Shown in pieces: positions 63,836 through 64,000 of a stretch of 64,000 bases of DNA (positions are counted from its first letter, which is position 1; each line of letters begins with the position of its first letter). The DNA lies in NCBI GenBank assembly GCA_026169815.1, contig JAPFDT010000044.1, positions 49,974 to 113,973 of the forward strand, read 5' to 3'. Below the pieces are notes generated by a model. The model had not been told where the DNA came from. It saw nothing but the letters and a program-made list of their open reading frames with translations, and did no database searches. This stretch comes from Pseudogracilibacillus sp. GTDB taxonomy: Bacteria > Bacillota > Bacilli > Bacillales > Amphibacillaceae. A program made the position numbers and the translations under genes.

Positions 63836-64000
63836 ATATGATTATGTTATAGTAGACGGAAACTCCCTCAGTTAGATACGTTTTACTCGTGAATACTCGC
63901 TTATTCGCAGGATTCCTAATTAATTAAAAAGCAATAACAAATAAGTAGAATGGATTTTACTAATAGGGCTTAATTTAGGGCGTACAGAAATAGAGGAGCC

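Noticed and set aside
63836..64000. tRNA gene or another hairpin element at the right edge
   Set aside because: CGCAGGATTCC and GGAAACTCCC recall the repeat core, but arms and the GAAAGC box are missing, and no cloverleaf could be drawn.

Overview
The window is a chromosome segment centred on the replication origin of an AT-rich, Gram-positive, probably endospore-forming member of the Bacillaceae. The evidence is the gene order rpmH-dnaA-dnaN-yaaA-recF-remB-gyrB-gyrA-guaB-dacA-pdxS-serS on one side of oriC. On the other side lie rnpA-yidC-khpB-mnmE-mnmG-rsmG-noc-parA-parB, then rpsF-ssb-rpsR, gdpP-rplI-dnaB, purA and the complete walRKHIJ-htrA cluster. YyaC, Noc, RemB and the YycH/YycI pair are typical of Bacillus relatives. 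The species cannot be read from the sequence.

Layout. Positions 1-5150 hold accessory and metabolic genes: a rhodanese cut by the window edge, an XRE-cupin regulator, HMG-CoA lyase with its own promoter and two operator-like dyads, and a class A penicillin-binding protein with a very long Lys/Glu tail. Positions 5157-14091 hold a 2464-residue wall-anchored adhesin and an orphan response regulator with an activator-type output region. Positions 14286-23746 hold an acetyltransferase, a Cys-rich CWC protein, htrA, the wal operon and a NERD-domain protein. Positions 23947-47260 are the left arm of the origin (replication, translation, GTPases, chromosome segregation, tRNA modification, membrane insertion), mostly read leftward. 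Positions 47261-49831 are the bipartite oriC around dnaA. Positions 49832-63835 are the rightward arm.

Regulatory sites that can be read directly include DnaA boxes at oriC and in two outlying clusters, two parS sites flanking the Noc-ParA-ParB block, a candidate Noc site in gdpP, a PurBox pair upstream of purA, a serine T-box upstream of serS, an RBS-masking leader in front of rpsF, and about fourteen intrinsic terminators.

The most unusual signals are these. (1) A five-copy family of intergenic hairpin elements shares a core, while the closing stems differ in sequence yet stay complementary. Two inverted pairs sit in the dnaN-yaaA and gyrB-gyrA gaps. (2) Two arrays of a CGAGC motif are spaced almost exactly 20/21 bp, about two helical turns. 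(3) PdxS lacks the 12 N-terminal residues that in relatives belong to the PdxT-docking region, and pdxT is absent from its usual place. (4) The PBP tail is encoded by a nearly pure purine strand. No rRNA, tRNA, insertion sequence, prophage or CRISPR array was seen.
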